A stretch of 64,000 bases of DNA from an uncultured Dokdonia sp. (lineage in GTDB: Bacteria; Bacteroidota; Bacteroidia; Flavobacteriales; Flavobacteriaceae), in NCBI RefSeq assembly GCF_947492815.1, contig NZ_CANLOB010000008.1:62001-126000 (forward strand), written 5' to 3'. Every line of letters begins with the position of its first letter. Positions within the stretch are counted from its first letter, which is position 1. A program made the position numbers and the translations under genes. This document shows positions 63,413 through 64,000 of the stretch, one piece after another. The notes beneath the pieces were generated by a model. The model worked only from the letters and a program-made list of their open reading frames with translations, ran no database searches and had not been told where the DNA came from.

Positions 63413-63435
63413 TTATTTAGACTTAATATAAATAA
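63413..63435. promoter_or_regulatory. 23-bp inverted-repeat operator, copy 2
   Basis: TTATTTAGACT and a TATAAATAA right arm; 20 of 23 bases match copy 3. It is between the -7 element and the start codon of the DUF4856 gene. Confidence 0.6.
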
Positions 63436-63453
63436 CGTTTTTGATTACGACGA

Positions 63454-63461
63454 CAAAAATA
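63454..63461 (-). promoter_or_regulatory. -7 element of the DUF4856 operon
   Basis: TATTTTTG on the minus strand, lying between operator copies 2 and 3. Confidence 0.6.
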
Positions 63462-63486
63462 AGTCAGAGAAACGATTATACCAAGT

Positions 63487-63509
63487 TTATTTAGATTAAA
63501 TTTAAATAA
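63487..63509. promoter_or_regulatory. 23-bp inverted-repeat operator, copy 3
   Basis: A well-formed site: left arm TTATTTAGATT and right arm AATTTAAATAA. It lies upstream of the -7 element. Confidence 0.65.
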
Positions 63510-63547
63510 GGAATGTTAAGTTTAAGTTATGCACTAAAGATTGTAGG

Positions 63548-64000
63548 TTATAACTGGCTTTGTAGCTCTGCTCGTACAGATTTCACCCAAGTTTCTAGAA
63601 GTTCTTTTTCTTCTTCAGAGAGGTTTCCGTGGATTAATGCATAGGATTCTAATGGCATTTCACCTTCTTCTACTTCTTCTACTAGTTCGTCTAGTTTATG
63701 ATCTTTCTTCTTTATAGAATAACTTTCCCATTTTGCAAAATCAAGATGTTCTTTCCCTTCTTCTATGTGATCTGCTAAGAAAAAAGTAAAAGGAGCCACC
63801 TCTGCATACCAAGGATACACTGTAGTGTTACTATGACAATCGTAACAGTTATTTTTAAGTATTGCTTTTACTTCTTCAGAAGGTTTTGTTTCTGCCTCAA
63901 AAGCAGCGATATCAGAATAGTCGCCTATATTTTTATCAGGTCTGATAAATTGAATAACAACCAATACTATAAGCGCTACAATGGCAATAATCTTTACAAC
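63548..64000 (-). CDS. Haem-binding domain protein (5' partial)
   Basis: The frame is open to the window edge, so the start lies outside. The visible N terminus is a membrane helix (VVKIIAIVALIVLVVIQF), then a haem-binding domain with one c-type haem site CYDCH in VKAILKNNCYDCHSNTTVYPWYAEVAP. A final helix is acidic (HGNLSEEEKELLETWVKSV). It is a membrane-anchored small cytochrome-like protein facing the periplasm. It is on the same strand as the DUF4856 operon, upstream of the operator, so it is probably a separate transcript. Confidence 0.87.
   Translation of the reverse strand, partial: VVKIIAIVALIVLVVIQFIRPDKNIGDYSDIAAFEAETKPSEEVKAILKNNCYDCHSNTTVYPWYAEVAPFTFFLADHIEEGKEHLDFAKWESYSIKKKDHKLDELVEEVEEGEMPLESYALIHGNLSEEEKELLETWVKSVRAELQSQL

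Overview
The window is a gene-dense, AT-rich piece of a Bacteroidota chromosome, almost certainly a marine member of the Flavobacteriaceae. The evidence is C-terminal type IX secretion (T9SS) sorting domains of type A (FPNPTSD...) and type B (SPNGDSINDVF), many lipoproteins with SC-type lipoboxes, TAnnTTTG -7 promoter elements, and family content typical of flavobacteria (DUF6607, DUF4856, imelysin, HTTM, HmuY). The genus cannot be fixed from this sequence; a Dokdonia-like organism is a guess. I see no tRNA, rRNA, CRISPR array, transposase or phage gene.

Layout. 0-9 kb: a T9SS-exported GH9 endoglucanase (cut by the window edge), a sialate O-acetylesterase-like (SASA) esterase, a GH13 oligo-1,6-glucosidase and several small unknown proteins. 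9-16 kb: a MORN-type protein, an HD hydrolase, an unexplained two-gene unit ending in a TerD-like segment, a GH74 xyloglucanase-like T9SS protein and a type II NADH dehydrogenase. 17-26 kb: a vanadium-dependent haloperoxidase, an RhlE-type helicase with a DUF547 gene, an LPS-kinase-like protein, and an operon of glycosyltransferase, unknown protein, TsaC-like protein and CCA-adding enzyme. 26.3-28.2 kb: a sparse AT-rich island holding two orphan double-glycine peptide precursors and a decayed CDGSH pseudogene. 28-38 kb: an intact CDGSH protein, a subclass B1 metallo-beta-lactamase overlapping a DEVD-box helicase, a 988-residue T9SS repeat protein, an ABC exporter and a nucleoid-associated protein. 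38-48 kb: lipoproteins, an SGNH hydrolase with a PhyH oxygenase, an amidohydrolase, a GH16 laminarinase-like lipoprotein and guaB. 48-64 kb: an iron and haem acquisition region.

How the genes work together. GH9, GH74, GH16, GH13 and the SASA esterase suggest use of plant or algal polysaccharides, and the haloperoxidase fits life with algae. In the iron region an HmuR-like TonB receptor and HmuY diverge from a six-gene operon that includes DUF6607, ankyrin, DUF2271 and a PepSY-diflavin reductase. A second operon holds DUF4856, imelysin, HTTM and a TonB receptor. The two systems share a 23-bp inverted-repeat operator (three good copies), so they are probably one regulon.

The most striking feature is a highly iterated palindrome, CGCTTTCGCGAAAGCG, with about 20 exact, partial or degenerate copies. 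Eleven lie inside genes, in frame, where they are read as AFAKA, FRES or SRKR.
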